DNA of 64,000 nucleotides from Conservatibacter flavescens. GTDB lineage: Bacteria > Pseudomonadota > Gammaproteobacteria > Enterobacterales > Pasteurellaceae. The position numbers and the translations under genes were made by a program. Below, piece after piece: positions 1 to 11,841 of the stretch. The first letter of the stretch is position 1. Each line of letters starts with the position of its first letter. The stretch is from positions 1-64,000 of the forward strand of contig NZ_PHHA01000008.1 in the NCBI RefSeq assembly GCF_002795425.1. Direction: 5' to 3'. The notes under the pieces were generated by a model. That model was not told the DNA's origin. It was given only the letters and a program-made list of their open reading frames with translations, and did not search any database.

Positions 1-1023
1 TATGATATAACCTTTATTGTACCTGTCTACAATACAGCCAAATATCTGGCACAGTGTTTAGATAGCATTATTCAACAAGATATCAATAAAGAAATCATCG
101 TCATCAATGATGGTTCAACAGATGATAGCGCCAATATCTTAACCCGTTACGCCAATCGTTTTCCTTTTATCCGAGTGATTACACAAGAAAATCGCGGCGT
201 TTCTCATGCTCGTAATAAAGGCATACACCTTGCCACCGGTCGCTATATTTATTTTATTGATTCTGATGACTATTTGGTCGGTCAACTACATTTCCGAGAA
301 TATATTGAGGCCATGAAACAACATAATGCGGTCATACTGAAAGGCGCTGCGATGTGGGAAAAAGAAGAAGCGATTTTTGCCCAAGCCCTTCCCAAAGTGA
401 AAGCAACCGCTACAGCCATCTATCAAGACTGTATAAAATGCGCTCATTATATGGAAGTCACCTCTTCTCTCATTTATATTGATGCATTAGTCCAACATCA
501 CTTCGCCGTAGAATTATGGACTCATATTTATTGCACAAACTATTTGCGCACCCACAATATTGTATTTGATGAAAAGTTAACGCATGCCGAAGACGTATTA
601 TTTGTGATACAGGCCTTAACCCGTCAAGAATGTACCATTATTGAAACAAGTGAATTATTCTATTTTTATCGCTGGCGTCATAATAGTGCAGTTAACCTAT
701 CCAATACCTCAACAACATTTTGTGCTTTCCTTGACACAAAAAACGCAATATTACGTTATTTATTACAGCACGATTTTCCACCCACTATCCGTGCAAATAT
801 TGCATTATTAGGACTTATCTGCTTGACCAATGCCTTTCATAGCTATCTGTCTTTTGATGAGGAGACTAAGCAAGAAGTTGATGAGAAGCTTACCCTTGAA
901 TTATTTGGTTTATTGCAGCTCTATGAGGCCTTGAATATTGCCCAGCGTAATCATCACAATCCTTTATTTGAAGAGATAAAAAAAGTATTTCGCCGTAAAC
1001 TCGTTAACCCGCCCAATGCATAA
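1..1023 (+). CDS. Glycosyltransferase family 2, 5' end outside the window
   Basis: The reading frame is open from base 1 and ends in TAA, giving 340 visible residues, so the start codon lies upstream. The visible N-terminus shows the GT-A nucleotide-sugar fold: FIVPVYNTA, then INDGSTDD near visible residues 36-43, then the metal-binding DSDD at about residues 87-90. Enzymes of this type transfer a sugar from a nucleotide donor to a growing surface glycan at the cytoplasmic face of the inner membrane. In this family the likely acceptor is lipooligosaccharide, but donor and acceptor cannot be read from the sequence. A GTG at 175 is an internal codon, not the start, because the conserved N-terminal motifs lie before it. 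Confidence 0.85.
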   Translation, partial: YDITFIVPVYNTAKYLAQCLDSIIQQDINKEIIVINDGSTDDSANILTRYANRFPFIRVITQENRGVSHARNKGIHLATGRYIYFIDSDDYLVGQLHFREYIEAMKQHNAVILKGAAMWEKEEAIFAQALPKVKATATAIYQDCIKCAHYMEVTSSLIYIDALVQHHFAVELWTHIYCTNYLRTHNIVFDEKLTHAEDVLFVIQALTRQECTIIETSELFYFYRWRHNSAVNLSNTSTTFCAFLDTKNAILRYLLQHDFPPTIRANIALLGLICLTNAFHSYLSFDEETKQEVDEKLTLELFGLLQLYEALNIAQRNHHNPLFEEIKKVFRRKLVNPPNA

Positions 1024-1041
1024 ATCAGCTGACTAACGGAT

Positions 1042-1257
1042 TTATTCCTGCGCCCAAATATAGGGCAATAACGCCGTATCTAGTAAAAAAGACAGGGGTA
1101 AATCCAAAATAGGCAAGCCCCAACGCTTCGCCATTTCAAGATCGTAACGCACACCAGCATAAGCCGTATAATTTTCTGTTGGATCAACTAACGTAACAAT
1201 CGTGCCACAACCGCTTAGCCCCCAAAGTGCGGTAAAAATTAGCCATATTTTTTTCAT
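1042..1257 (-). CDS. YceK/YidQ-like small lipoprotein
   Basis: This gene encodes 71 residues. The N-terminus [19 protein letters not shown] is a short signal peptide with a lipobox (LSGC), so the mature protein should be acylated on Cys and anchored in a membrane. The mature part contains a [10 protein letters not shown] stretch and a hydrophobic segment [14 protein letters not shown], as in the YceK/YidQ (DUF1375) lipoproteins, whose function is unknown. I chose the ATG at 1257 rather than the in-frame ATG at 1293 because it directly starts the signal peptide and has an AGAGG-like ribosome site upstream. It is convergent with the upstream glycosyltransferase and divergent from topB. An uptake signal (1225-1233) lies inside the gene. 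Confidence 0.75.
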   Translation of the reverse strand: MKKIWLIFTALWGLSGCGTIVTLVDPTENYTAYAGVRYDLEMAKRWGLPILDLPLSFLLDTALLPYIWAQE

Positions 1258-1403
1258 CTCTATCAAACCTCTTTTTCGATACCATTCTTTCATTATATTA
1301 CAAGAAATACCAACAATTTAAACAATACAAACTTTTGTCATAATGCTGGAATTTCTCAAAAAGTGCGGTAAAATCTACCGCTCTTTTTGGAAACCGGATT
1401 GTT

Positions 1404-3314
1404 ATGCGATTATTTATAGCTGAAAAACCAAGTCTTGGACGTGCCATTGCGGATGTTCTCCCTAAACCACACCAACGCGGTGACGGTTTTATTAAGTGTG
1501 GCGAGAACGATTATGTCACATGGTGTATCGGCCATCTTTTAGAACAAGCCGAACCCGATGTTTACAATCCCGCCTTTAAGCAATGGCGATTAGAGCATTT
1601 GCCTATCGTACCGGAAAAATGGCAATTAGTCCCTAAAAAAGAAACCGCAAAACAATTAGGCGTTATCCGTAAACTGATTGAACAGGCTGATGAATTAATC
1701 AATGCTGGCGACCCAGATCGAGAAGGGCAACTATTGATTGATGAGGTGTTTAATTATCTCGAAATACCAACAGAAAAACACGCTGCAATTCAGCGTTGTT
1801 TAATCAGCGATCTTAACCCCAACGCTGTCGAAAAAGCCATCAAAAAACTGCAACCAAACCGAAATTTTGTCCCACTTGCGACTTCAGCCTTAGCTCGTGC
1901 CCGTGCTGATTGGTTATATGGTATCAATATGACCAGAGCCTTTACCATTCGCGGACGACAAGCGGGGTATGATGGTGTGCTGTCTGTTGGGCGCGTACAA
2001 ACCCCTGTATTAGGTCTGATAGTACGCCGTGACTTAGATATTGAACATTTTCAACCGAAAGATTTCTTTGAAGTACTCGCGCATGTGCATACACAAGAAG
2101 AAAATCCACAAAAATTTACCGCACTTTGGCAGCCAAGCAAAGCCTGTGAGGATTATCAAGATGACGACGGACGTGTTCTGTCGCAAGGGCTGGCTGAAAA
2201 CGTGGTTAAACGTATTACCGGCCAACCCGCAGAAGTCTCAGATTATATAGATAAGCGCGAAAAAGAAACTGCTCCTCTTCCCTATTCTTTATCGGCGTTA
2301 CAAATAGATGCCGCAAAGCGTTTCGGTATGTCTGCGCAAGATGTATTGGACATTTGCCAGCGCCTATATGAAACCCACAAAGTCATCACCTATCCTCGTT
2401 CCGATTGCCGTTATTTGCCAGAAGAGCATTTTGGAGAGCGAATGGCAGTGTTAAAAGCGATTTCTAACCGAGTTAGTCTATACCAACCACTGCCACAAAT
2501 TGTCGATCATCAACGGAAAAACCGCTGCTGGAATGATAAAAAAGTGGAAGCGCACCACGCCATCATTCCCACAGCCAATATGCGTAATATTAGCTTGTCA
2601 CATAATGAACTTGCTATTTATACCCTTATTGCGCGCCAATATTTAATGCAATTTTGTCCCGATGCTGAATATCGCAAAAGCAAAATAACCCTAACGATTG
2701 CAGGTGGTACATTTATCGCTCAAGCGCGTAACCTACAAACCGCAGGCTGGAAACAACTTTGGGGCAAAGAAGATGAAGACGAACAACAGGAGCCATTACT
2801 GCCCATCGTCAAAAAAGGACAAATTTTACATTGCGAAAAAGGCGAAATCATCAGTAAAAAAACACAACCCCCTAAACCCTTTACCGATGCCACCTTACTT
2901 TCTGCAATGACCGGTATTGCGCGTTTTGTTCAAGATAAAGGACTCAAAAAAATCCTGCGTGAAACCGATGGATTAGGGACAGAAGCAACCCGTGCCGGCA
3001 TCATTGAGTTACTCTTTAAACGCGGTTTTTTATACAAAAAAGGACGTAATATCCACAGTAGCGAAGCTGGGCGTATTTTAATTCAGGCGTTACCGGATAT
3101 TGCAACCCAACCGGATATGACTGCCCATTGGGAATCCCAGTTAACCGGAATTAGTCAAAAACAAACGACTTATCAACAATTTATGGGAGACTTGCTACAC
3201 ATGCTACCTGATTTAGTCGGTTATGCTAATTTCAATGCCCTACGCAATTTAAAGCAAATCAAAAGCCCGAATAAAGCGAACAAAGTCGCAAAGAAAAGTG
3301 CGGTGAAAAAATAA
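1404..3314 (+). CDS. topB: DNA topoisomerase III
   Basis: A 636-residue type IA topoisomerase, close to the roughly 650 residues of E. coli TopB. The N-terminal Toprim domain begins [20 protein letters not shown] and has the metal-binding DPDREG at residues 103-108. The active-site tyrosine is in [13 protein letters not shown] at about residue 330. The enzyme cuts one strand and passes the other, and in this family it decatenates replication or recombination intermediates. There is no C-terminal zinc finger, as expected for TopB rather than TopA. The lysine-rich tail ([14 protein letters not shown]) is probably a DNA-binding extension. An uptake signal overlaps the last codons (3296-3304) and another lies just before the gene (1361-1369). 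Confidence 0.95.
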   Translation: MRLFIAEKPSLGRAIADVLPKPHQRGDGFIKCGENDYVTWCIGHLLEQAEPDVYNPAFKQWRLEHLPIVPEKWQLVPKKETAKQLGVIRKLIEQADELINAGDPDREGQLLIDEVFNYLEIPTEKHAAIQRCLISDLNPNAVEKAIKKLQPNRNFVPLATSALARARADWLYGINMTRAFTIRGRQAGYDGVLSVGRVQTPVLGLIVRRDLDIEHFQPKDFFEVLAHVHTQEENPQKFTALWQPSKACEDYQDDDGRVLSQGLAENVVKRITGQPAEVSDYIDKREKETAPLPYSLSALQIDAAKRFGMSAQDVLDICQRLYETHKVITYPRSDCRYLPEEHFGERMAVLKAISNRVSLYQPLPQIVDHQRKNRCWNDKKVEAHHAIIPTANMRNISLSHNELAIYTLIARQYLMQFCPDAEYRKSKITLTIAGGTFIAQARNLQTAGWKQLWGKEDEDEQQEPLLPIVKKGQILHCEKGEIISKKTQPPKPFTDATLLSAMTGIARFVQDKGLKKILRETDGLGTEATRAGIIELLFKRGFLYKKGRNIHSSEAGRILIQALPDIATQPDMTAHWESQLTGISQKQTTYQQFMGDLLHMLPDLVGYANFNALRNLKQIKSPNKANKVAKKSAVKK

Positions 3315-3468
3315 AACGTTTTTATACCGAACAAACTTTGCTCAAAATAACAACAGTTAATGAATTGAGAAAGAAAACCGCTTGCGAAGTACTCAGGCTT
3401 TCGCTATCATTCACCCCCTAGAACATATTGTTCATTATTCTATTCATTCTTGTAAAAGAGTAAACATA

Positions 3469-3813
3469 ATGTATCAAGCGTTATTAATCATTTATTTAAT
3501 TGTATCTGTGGTATTAATCGCATTTATCTTAATTCAACAAGGTAAAGGTGCGGACACGGGTGCATCATTCGGTGCGGGCGCATCAGGCACGGTCTTCGGT
3601 TCGGCCGGTTCTGGTAATTTTTTATCGCGCACCACGGCTATTTTAGCGATTGCCTTTTTTGGAATCAGCATTGTTATCGGCAATATCAATTCACATCGAA
3701 ACAATGTTCAACAAAGTACATTTGATGATTTATCTCAAGCCGCTGAGCAAATAGAACAAAATAAATCAGATGTGCCGAGTTTAGAAAATAAAAATAGTGA
3801 TATTCCACAATAA
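3469..3813 (+). CDS. secG: Protein-export membrane protein SecG
   Basis: SecG is the small subunit of the SecYEG translocon in the inner membrane and assists SecA-driven export. The 114-residue product begins MYQALLIIYLIVSVVLIAFI (first membrane segment), has the conserved QQGKGADTGASFGAG and FGSAGSGNFL loop, then a second membrane segment (TTAILAIAFFGISIVIG), and ends in a polar tail. The ATG at 3469 is chosen because family members begin MYxxLL and an AAAAGAG ribosome site precedes it; the frame is open further upstream but that part is not SecG-like. A tRNA-Leu gene follows at once, the same pairing as secG-leuU in E. coli. Confidence 0.93.
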   Translation: MYQALLIIYLIVSVVLIAFILIQQGKGADTGASFGAGASGTVFGSAGSGNFLSRTTAILAIAFFGISIVIGNINSHRNNVQQSTFDDLSQAAEQIEQNKSDVPSLENKNSDIPQ

Positions 3814-3820
3814 TCCATTT

Positions 3821-3906
3821 GCACTTGTGGTGGAATTGGTAGACACGCTATCTTGAGGGGGTAGTGTCCATAGGACGTGAGGGTTCAAGTCCCTCCAAGT
3901 GCACCA
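3821..3906 (+). tRNA. tRNA-Leu (anticodon GAG)
   Basis: This is an 86-base tRNA with a long variable arm. The acceptor stem pairs GCACTTG (3821-3827) with CAAGTGC (3896-3902), followed by discriminator A and an encoded CCA end (3904-3906). The D arm carries GGTGGAATTGGTAGACACG, the anticodon stem is CTATC/GGTAG with loop TTGAGGG giving anticodon GAG, and the T arm contains GGTTCAAGTCC. It reads CUC and CUU leucine codons. It lies directly downstream of secG and is followed by a strong terminator. Confidence 0.97.
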
Positions 3907-3912
3907 AATATC

Positions 3913-3943
3913 AAAGCCTTAACATATTCGTTAAGGCTTTTTT
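3913..3943 (+). terminator. Rho-independent terminator of secG-tRNA-Leu
   Basis: An 11-bp perfect stem AAAGCCTTAAC (3913-3923) / GTTAAGGCTTT (3930-3940) with a 6-base loop, running straight into a T run. Confidence 0.9.
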
Positions 3944-4052
3944 ATTGCCCCCAGCCGCATTTAAAAATTGAGTTTCTTCCCTATTTACTGTAAACTACGA
4001 TCCCGTCCTGATACTTGGGCAAATTGATGTTTTCTTTTCGATTTTCCCATGA

Positions 4053-5729
<1,677 letters not shown>

Positions 5730-5740
5730 GCTGAAATACT

Positions 5741-5764
5741 AAAGCCACTCAAATGAGTGGCTTT
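5741..5764. terminator. Stem-loop between convergent pyrG and a small gene
   Basis: AAAGCCACTC (5741-5750) pairs with GAGTGGCTTT (5755-5764). It lies 12 bases after the pyrG stop and 17 bases beyond the stop of the converging small gene. There is no strong T run on either side, so it may be a weak bidirectional terminator. Confidence 0.5.
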
Positions 5765-5780
5765 AAAAATATGGGTTTAT

Positions 5781-5960
5781 TTACACAGATGATTTGCCTT
5801 TGTTACCGTTTTCATCTGCTTTCACAATCGGCATACAACTACGACATGCTCCATCATCAATTCCAGCCTCTTTGCAAAATTGATCATACTTTTCTAAAGC
5901 GCGTCTAAACCAACTTTTCTTTTGGCTGTTTCCATCAGTTTTTTTCGCTTCTTCATTCAT
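5781..5960 (-). CDS. Small cysteine-containing protein, DUF5363-like
   Basis: A 59-residue frame starts with ATG at 5960 and ends with TAA at 5781. The product begins MNEEAKKTDGNSQKKSWFRR and continues with ALEKYDQFCKEAGIDDGACR and SCMPIVKADENGNKGKSSV. The SWFRRALEKYDxFCKEAGID and CRSCMP motifs look like the DUF5363 family, which I recall next to yajQ in Pasteurellaceae; its function is unknown. The three cysteines (FC, ACRSC) could bind metal, but that is inference. It ends 3 bases before the end of yajQ upstream on the same strand, so it probably belongs to the serB-yajQ transcript. Confidence 0.7.
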   Translation of the reverse strand: MNEEAKKTDGNSQKKSWFRRALEKYDQFCKEAGIDDGACRSCMPIVKADENGNKGKSSV

Positions 5961-5963
5961 GAT

Positions 5964-6455
5964 TTAATCCCTAAAATTATTGAATTGGAACGGTTGCCCT
6001 AATTCAGCATTTTTCACTAATTGAATCACCGCTTGTAAATCATCTCGCGATTTGCCGGTTACTCGCACTTGTTCTCCTTGAATTTGTGCTTGTACCTTAA
6101 TTTTAGAATCTTTAATCAACTTGGTAATTTTTTTTGCCATGTCGGTTTCGATTCCCTGTTTTAGCTTAATTTCCTTGCTATAGGTTTTACCACTATGCTC
6201 ATAATTCGCCGGAATATCTAACGAATTCGATTCAATATTGCGCTTCACACAAGCATTACGCAAAATATCAATAAGTTGCTCTAATTGAAAATCAGATTCC
6301 GTCGCAACCTTAATGGTTTCATTTTTCTCATTTAATTCAATACTGGCTTCCACGCCACGAAAATCATAACGATTGCTTAAATCACGATTTGCATTCTCCA
6401 CCGCATTGCGCACTTCATGCAATGTAATTTCAGATACTATATCAAATGACGGCAT
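5964..6455 (-). CDS. yajQ: YajQ family nucleotide-binding protein
   Basis: This 163-residue protein has the full YajQ length and starts [20 protein letters not shown], followed by [12 protein letters not shown]. The C-terminal half carries [20 protein letters not shown] and [15 protein letters not shown], both typical of the family. YajQ proteins fold as two ferredoxin-like domains and bind nucleotides; some homologues bind cyclic di-GMP, but the role here is not known. It lies 2 bases after serB and just before a small DUF5363-like gene, so the three are probably co-transcribed. Confidence 0.92.
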   Translation of the reverse strand: MPSFDIVSEITLHEVRNAVENANRDLSNRYDFRGVEASIELNEKNETIKVATESDFQLEQLIDILRNACVKRNIESNSLDIPANYEHSGKTYSKEIKLKQGIETDMAKKITKLIKDSKIKVQAQIQGEQVRVTGKSRDDLQAVIQLVKNAELGQPFQFNNFRD

Positions 6456-6457
6456 GC

Positions 6458-7324
6458 TTATTCTCCTTTTATTCGATCATTGGCACTTAAAAGACATAAA
6501 AGTCCACTAAAATCAGCAAAGTTTACCACAATTTTTGCTTGTTGTTGCACTTTAGGTTTCGCATGTAATGCCACTCCAAGACCCGCTACAGACATCATCG
6601 TTAAATCATTAGCACCATCACCAATTGCGACTGTATTTGCCTGTTCAATACCATATTGTTTTGCTAATGCCAATAAAGTATCTGCTTTATATTGCGCAGT
6701 CACAACATCGCCTTGTACATTGCCTGTTAACTTACCATCAATAATTTCTAATTGATTAGATACCGCATAATCTAAACCTAAACGCGTTTTCAAGTAATCC
6801 GCAAAATAAGTAAAGCCGCCTGAAGCAATTGCTAGTCTCCACCCATGCTTTTTTAACTCTACAATCGTGTCTTCCAATCCTGGCATTAAGGGAAGTTGGT
6901 CTCGCACCTGTTGTAAAATTGTCTCTGGCGCCCCTTTTAACGTCCCCACTCGACGGCGTAAACTTTGCTCAAAATCTAATTCACCACGCATGGCTTGTGC
7001 GGTAATTGAAGACACTAATTCTCCTGTCCCCGCTAATTTAGCGATTTCATCAATACATTCAATTTGAATTGCTGTAGAGTCCATATCCATGACCAACAAT
7101 CCCGGCTGTCCCAAGCGCGCGGCAAAATTCAAAGGTGCAATATCCCAATTTAATTCATGAGCAAAATCCAGCCACGCGGGTTGATATTCATGTTCAATGA
7201 GCCACACTTGATTTTGTCCGATTTCCCAACCCTGAGAAATTTCAAAAAATTGACCGCACTTTTGTTGAAAAGTCTCAAATTTTTGTTGTTCTAATTGCGG
7301 TGCGTAAACAATAAAATATGACAT
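6458..7324 (-). CDS. serB: Phosphoserine phosphatase
   Basis: SerB hydrolyses O-phosphoserine, the last step of serine synthesis. This 288-residue protein is somewhat shorter than E. coli SerB (322) because its N-terminal domain is reduced. The HAD-family motifs are clear: [16 protein letters not shown] (nucleophile Asp and proton-donor Asp), [11 protein letters not shown] (motif II Ser), and [12 protein letters not shown] (metal-binding Asp). The gene is divergent from the ytjB-like gene, as in E. coli, with the promoter region of both in 7325-7406. Confidence 0.95.
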   Translation of the reverse strand: MSYFIVYAPQLEQQKFETFQQKCGQFFEISQGWEIGQNQVWLIEHEYQPAWLDFAHELNWDIAPLNFAARLGQPGLLVMDMDSTAIQIECIDEIAKLAGTGELVSSITAQAMRGELDFEQSLRRRVGTLKGAPETILQQVRDQLPLMPGLEDTIVELKKHGWRLAIASGGFTYFADYLKTRLGLDYAVSNQLEIIDGKLTGNVQGDVVTAQYKADTLLALAKQYGIEQANTVAIGDGANDLTMMSVAGLGVALHAKPKVQQQAKIVVNFADFSGLLCLLSANDRIKGE

Positions 7325-7406
7325 AAAAATTCCTGTATTGATTTTGACAAACTTAGGCTACAATGCTCATGATACTAACATAAATTGAAATTTGGGAGCA
7401 AAAAAC

Positions 7407-8087
7407 TTGGCATTTATTACTCAAAAAATCATGAAAGCGATTTTAATGCTAGTGATTTTATTATTATGCGCAGGGATTCTTGTTATTATCCTAGTCGGTA
7501 TACAACAATTTAAAATTAGCTCACAACTTGCCAGTATAAACCAAGTCTCTAATTTATCTCATCTATTAGTTCGCCAGCAAGCAAACCTTTATTCCATGTT
7601 ACTGGCTAATGATGATACTAAGCTAGAACAACTCACTGAAAATTTAGATAATTTCACTCAAGAAGATTTTGTACTTGATGCTTCACTGTATAATAATAAT
7701 GGTGAATTATTAGCCCAAAGCCATAATACGCTAGATATTCGATATCAACTGGGTTTAGATGCTTCCGAACAACAAAACACCCAACAAATTGTTGAAACTA
7801 TTTATTCTCCAAGCGGTGTTGTGGGCTTCTTGCGCGTAACGTTTGACTCGCAATATGGACAAACCACACAACATAAAATTAACCAACTTTTCCACCAACT
7901 ATATGGCGAGATGATTGTTGTGTTTCTTGTAGGCGTATTATTTGCAAGCAGCCTCCACTATTTCCTCAGTCATTATCGCCGTGTTAAACGCTCAGATCTT
8001 ACGGTTACACCAAATAAGACCCCAAAAATCTCAAAACAAAAACCCAGCTTACAATTTCATCGCAAACGGAGAAAGTTGCATAAATAA
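7407..8087 (+). CDS. YtjB/AhpA family inner-membrane protein
   Basis: A 226-residue protein with an N-terminal membrane segment (ILMLVILLLCAGILVIILVG), a periplasmic domain of about 130 residues, a second membrane segment near residues 168-187 (EMIVVFLVGVLFASSLHYFL) and a very basic cytoplasmic tail (KQKPSLQFHRKRRKLHK). Position opposite serB and this topology match YtjB (formerly Smp), whose function is not established. No ATG fits. I chose the TTG at 7407 because GGGAGC at 7394-7399 is a correctly spaced ribosome site; a TTG at 7392 lies upstream of that site. A methionine at residue 9 is another possible start. Confidence 0.75.
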   Translation: MAFITQKIMKAILMLVILLLCAGILVIILVGIQQFKISSQLASINQVSNLSHLLVRQQANLYSMLLANDDTKLEQLTENLDNFTQEDFVLDASLYNNNGELLAQSHNTLDIRYQLGLDASEQQNTQQIVETIYSPSGVVGFLRVTFDSQYGQTTQHKINQLFHQLYGEMIVVFLVGVLFASSLHYFLSHYRRVKRSDLTVTPNKTPKISKQKPSLQFHRKRRKLHK

Positions 8088-8147
8088 TCGCTACCATAAC
8101 CAAGCTTAAAATTTAATATAGAATAGGCATGAGTCGCGACAAAACAA

Positions 8148-8185
8148 AAAGTGCGGTAAAAAATTTTCATTTTCTACCGCACTTT
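8148..8185 (-). terminator. Inverted uptake-signal pair, terminator of typA
   Basis: Two opposed uptake signals form the stem: AAAGTGCGGTA (8148-8158) and TACCGCACTTT (8175-8185). Read on the minus strand the stem is followed by TTTTGTTTTG, so it should terminate typA. It may also stop the converging ytjB-like transcript. Confidence 0.8.
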
Positions 8186-8201
8186 CTCATTTAATAAACG
8201 C

Positions 8202-10055
8202 TTATTGTGTACTGGTGCTTGTCGTTGTCCGATTTGCGCGCTTACGTTCGACTTCTGTCAGTAATTTTTTACGCACACGAATAGACGTTGGCGTGACTTC
8301 CACAAGCTCATCATCATCAATAAACTCTAAGGCTTGTTCTAATGACATTCTGACGGGTGTAGTTAGTACAATTGCATCATCTTTGCCCGACGCACGCATG
8401 TTCGTGAGCTTTTTACCTTGTAAGCAATTTACCGTTAAATCATTAGAGCGTGAATGAATACCAATAATTTGTCCTTCATACACTTCAACCCCATGATCAA
8501 TCATTAACTTACCACGCTCTTGTAGACCAAATAATGCATACGCTAACGCTTTACCCGCAGCATTCGAAATCAACACACCATTTTTACGCTGACCAATCTC
8601 ACCTGGCTTCACATCATCATAATGGCTAAAGCTAGAATATAATAAACCGGTTCCCGATGTCATAGTCATAAATTCATTACGGAAACCGATTAAGCCACGA
8701 CTAGGAATCACATATTCTAAACGCGTGCGACCTTTGCCATCTGGAATCATATCTTTCACTTCGCCTTTACGAATCCCTAAAGCCTCCATGACTGCACCTT
8801 GATGTTGTTCTTCAATATCAATCGTCACTTGCTCAAAGGGCTCTTGTTTACGGCCGTCAATTTCACGATAAATCACCTTCGGACGAGACACCGCTAATTC
8901 ATAACCTTCACGGCGCATATTTTCAATTAATACAGAAAGATGCAGCTCACCTCGCCCAGATACTTTAAACTCATCTGGATTCGCCGTTTCTTCTACACGC
9001 AACGCCACATTATGAACCAATTCTTTATTTAAACGCTCTAGAATTTGACGTGATGTGACATATTTCCCTTCTTTACCGCAGAATGGAGAGGTGTTAACAC
9101 AGAAGAACATGGTTACAGTGGGTTCATCTACAGTCAGTGCTGGCAACGCTTCAACATTATTCACATCACAGATAGTATCAGAAATATTTAACTCACCTAA
9201 ACCAGTAATCGCAATAATATCGCCCGCGCGTGCAATGTCTTCCTCAAAACGATCTAAGCCTAAATGTCCTAGCACTTGTCCAACTTTGCCGTTACGTGTT
9301 TTCCCTTCACTATCAATAATTGTCACTTGTTGATTTGGTTTTACAGCTCCGCGTTTGATACGGCCAATACCGATAACACCCACATAATTATTGTAGTCAA
9401 GCTGTGAAATTTGCATTTGGAATGGCGCATCTAGCTCAACATTTGGCGCGGCAACATATTTCACAATCGCTTCGAATAATGGTGTCATATCTTCAGCCAA
9501 ATCATCATGCTCTAAGCCTGCAACCCCATTTAATGCTGAAGCGTATACAATAGGGAAATCTAGCTGTTCATCTGTAGCGCCTAAATTATCAAATAGATCA
9601 AATACTTGATCGACTACCCAATCAGGGCGTGCGCCTGGACGATCGACTTTATTAATCACCACAATGGGTTTCAAACCATGGGCAAACGCTTTTTGGGTCA
9701 CGAATCGAGTTTGTGGCATTGGGCCATCAAAAGCATCAACCACTAATAATACAGAATCCACCATTGACAAAACACGCTCTACTTCTCCACCAAAATCCGC
9801 GTGTCCTGGTGTATCAACAATATTAATCCGATAATCATTCCAATTAATTGCGGTATTTTTGGCTAAAATCGTAATACCACGTTCTTTTTCTAAATCATTA
9901 GAATCCATAACTCGTTCATTTTGATCACCATTACGAGCCGCTTCTAACGTGCCAGATTGCTGTAATAATTTGTCAACAAGGGTAGTTTTACCATGGTCAA
10001 CGTGTGCAATAATTGCAATATTCCGCAATTTACTAATATCTAATTCATTTTTCAT
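8202..10055 (-). CDS. typA: Ribosome-associated GTPase TypA/BipA
   Basis: A 617-residue translational GTPase (E. coli about 607). The G domain shows AHVDHGKTT (G1), GITI (G2), [11 protein letters not shown] (G3) and NKVD (G4), followed by domain II and EF-G-like domains with [19 protein letters not shown] and [11 protein letters not shown]. TypA binds the ribosome like EF-G and assists 50S assembly and stress responses. The C-terminus ends in a short Thr/Ser-rich tail ([12 protein letters not shown]). It is divergent from glnA, the same arrangement as in E. coli. Confidence 0.96.
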   Translation of the reverse strand: MKNELDISKLRNIAIIAHVDHGKTTLVDKLLQQSGTLEAARNGDQNERVMDSNDLEKERGITILAKNTAINWNDYRINIVDTPGHADFGGEVERVLSMVDSVLLVVDAFDGPMPQTRFVTQKAFAHGLKPIVVINKVDRPGARPDWVVDQVFDLFDNLGATDEQLDFPIVYASALNGVAGLEHDDLAEDMTPLFEAIVKYVAAPNVELDAPFQMQISQLDYNNYVGVIGIGRIKRGAVKPNQQVTIIDSEGKTRNGKVGQVLGHLGLDRFEEDIARAGDIIAITGLGELNISDTICDVNNVEALPALTVDEPTVTMFFCVNTSPFCGKEGKYVTSRQILERLNKELVHNVALRVEETANPDEFKVSGRGELHLSVLIENMRREGYELAVSRPKVIYREIDGRKQEPFEQVTIDIEEQHQGAVMEALGIRKGEVKDMIPDGKGRTRLEYVIPSRGLIGFRNEFMTMTSGTGLLYSSFSHYDDVKPGEIGQRKNGVLISNAAGKALAYALFGLQERGKLMIDHGVEVYEGQIIGIHSRSNDLTVNCLQGKKLTNMRASGKDDAIVLTTPVRMSLEQALEFIDDDELVEVTPTSIRVRKKLLTEVERKRANRTTTSTSTQ

Positions 10056-10338
10056 TTAAAACATTCTTTCTGTGAGTGAGGTATCCGTCTTGGATTCGAC
10101 GTTTTTGTCTAAAAAGGTTGCAGATTATACAATTTTTTTAGAAATAAGAGAAAAAAATTTTGTGAAAAATATCATACCCCATCGTGATTTATAAAAAATA
10201 TAAAAAAATTCCGATATGATTAAATAAAATTCACCCATATCACAAAAAACAAATAAAAACTCATAGCCCTATTAAACTTTAACAAAAAATCAGCTAGAAT
10301 ATATAAGTGATTTTATTTTCATTTTTAGAGGACATTTC
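10056..10338. promoter_or_regulatory. AT-rich divergent promoter region of typA and glnA
   Basis: This 283-base gap holds no gene. It is very A+T rich, with long A runs at 10139-10260. A possible glnA promoter is TTTAAC (10278-10283), 16-base spacer, TATATA (10300-10305). A ribosome site AGAGGA precedes the glnA ATG. I see no convincing NtrC or sigma-54 site. Confidence 0.45.
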
Positions 10339-11757
10339 ATGACAAACGCAGTTGCGATTGACAACATATTCACTTTAATTGAAGAAAACGACATTAAATT
10401 TGTCCTTCTTCGCTTCACCGATATCAAAGGCAAAGAACACGGTGTTTCCCTACCAGTAAGTCTAATTGATGAAGATTTATTCGAGGAAGGTAAAATGTTC
10501 GATGGTTCAAGCGTGGAAGGATGGAAGACCATTAACAAAGCCGACATGTTGTTAATGCCAATTCCAGAAACTGCCGTTGTTGACCCTTTCGCTCAAATCC
10601 CTACCCTTTCTATCCGCTGTAGCATTTACGAACCGACGACCATGAAAATGTATGATCGCGATCCGCGTTCTATTGCTACACGTGCAGAAAATTATTTAAA
10701 ATCAACTGGCATTGCCGACAGTGTATTGTTTGGTCCTGAACCTGAGTTTTTCTTGTTTGATGATGTGCGTTTCAATGTAAGCATGAATGGCAATAGCTAT
10801 GAAGTCGATGATATTGAAGCGGCATGGAATACCAACAAACGCTATGAAGAGGGTAATAAAGCTTATCGTCCATTAAAAAAAGGCGGTTATTGTGCCGTTG
10901 CGCCAAATGATACCGCCCATGATATTCGTTCTGAAATGTGTTTAATTTTAGAAGAAATGGGCTTAGTGATTGAAGCGCACCATCACGAAGTGGCTACGGC
11001 AGGACAAAATGAAATTGCGACTAAATTCAACTCATTAACCCTCAAAGCAGACGAAACTCAAATCTATAAATATGTGGTACAAAACGTTGCTTATGAACAT
11101 GGTAAAACCGCTTGCTTTATGCCAAAACCGATTACCGGCGATAATGGTTCAGGCATGCACTGTAATATGTCCTTAAGCAAAGACGGTAAAAATGTGTTTA
11201 TGGGAGACAAATATGCGGGTCTTTCTGAAACTGCACTCTACTACATTGGTGGCATAATCAAACATGCCAAAGCCCTAAATGCTTTCACGAACCCAAGCAC
11301 TAACTCTTATAAACGTTTAGTACCGGGTTTTGAAGCGCCCGTATTACTCGCTTATTCTGCAAGTAATCGTTCTGCTTCGATTCGTATTCCAGCAGTAACA
11401 TCACCAAAAGCTACCCGTGTAGAAGCGCGCTTCCCTGATCCTTTAGCGAACCCATATTTAGCTTTCGCAGCACTTTTAATGGCTGGCTTAGATGGGGTCA
11501 TCAACAAAATTCACCCAGGCGATGCCATGGATAAAAATCTTTATGATCTTCCTCCAGAAGAATTAAAAGATATCCCTGCTGTTGCAAGTTCTTTAGGTGA
11601 AGCCCTTGATGCCCTTGAACAAGACTATGAGTTCTTAACGCAAGGTGGCGTATTTAGCAAAGAATTTGTTGAAGCCTATGTTGCGATGAAGCGTAAAGAA
11701 GTAGAACGTCTCAATATGACACCGCATCCGGTAGAATTTGAAATGTATTATGCTTAA
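10339..11757 (+). CDS. glnA: Glutamine synthetase type I
   Basis: Glutamine synthetase joins ammonia to glutamate using ATP. The 472-residue protein has the standard length of the GSI-beta class. Visible elements include [10 protein letters not shown], the metal-binding [22 protein letters not shown], the ATP-binding [11 protein letters not shown], and the Arg-rich [11 protein letters not shown]. The adenylylation-site tyrosine lies in [11 protein letters not shown] near residue 400, so activity is probably controlled by reversible adenylylation. Confidence 0.97.
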   Translation: MTNAVAIDNIFTLIEENDIKFVLLRFTDIKGKEHGVSLPVSLIDEDLFEEGKMFDGSSVEGWKTINKADMLLMPIPETAVVDPFAQIPTLSIRCSIYEPTTMKMYDRDPRSIATRAENYLKSTGIADSVLFGPEPEFFLFDDVRFNVSMNGNSYEVDDIEAAWNTNKRYEEGNKAYRPLKKGGYCAVAPNDTAHDIRSEMCLILEEMGLVIEAHHHEVATAGQNEIATKFNSLTLKADETQIYKYVVQNVAYEHGKTACFMPKPITGDNGSGMHCNMSLSKDGKNVFMGDKYAGLSETALYYIGGIIKHAKALNAFTNPSTNSYKRLVPGFEAPVLLAYSASNRSASIRIPAVTSPKATRVEARFPDPLANPYLAFAALLMAGLDGVINKIHPGDAMDKNLYDLPPEELKDIPAVASSLGEALDALEQDYEFLTQGGVFSKEFVEAYVAMKRKEVERLNMTPHPVEFEMYYA

Positions 11758-11771
11758 TTAACGTAGAAAGT

Positions 11772-11815
11772 GCGGTCATTTTTCTTTAAGTTTTCTCTTT
11801 TTGAATAATGACCGC
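11772..11815. terminator. Stem-loop between convergent glnA and the oxidoreductase gene
   Basis: GCGGTCATT (11772-11780) pairs with AATGACCGC (11807-11815) around a 26-base T-rich loop. The left arm is part of an uptake signal (11768-11776). Probably a bidirectional terminator. Confidence 0.55.
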
Positions 11816-11841
11816 TATTTGATTAAACCGCTTAATTGAAA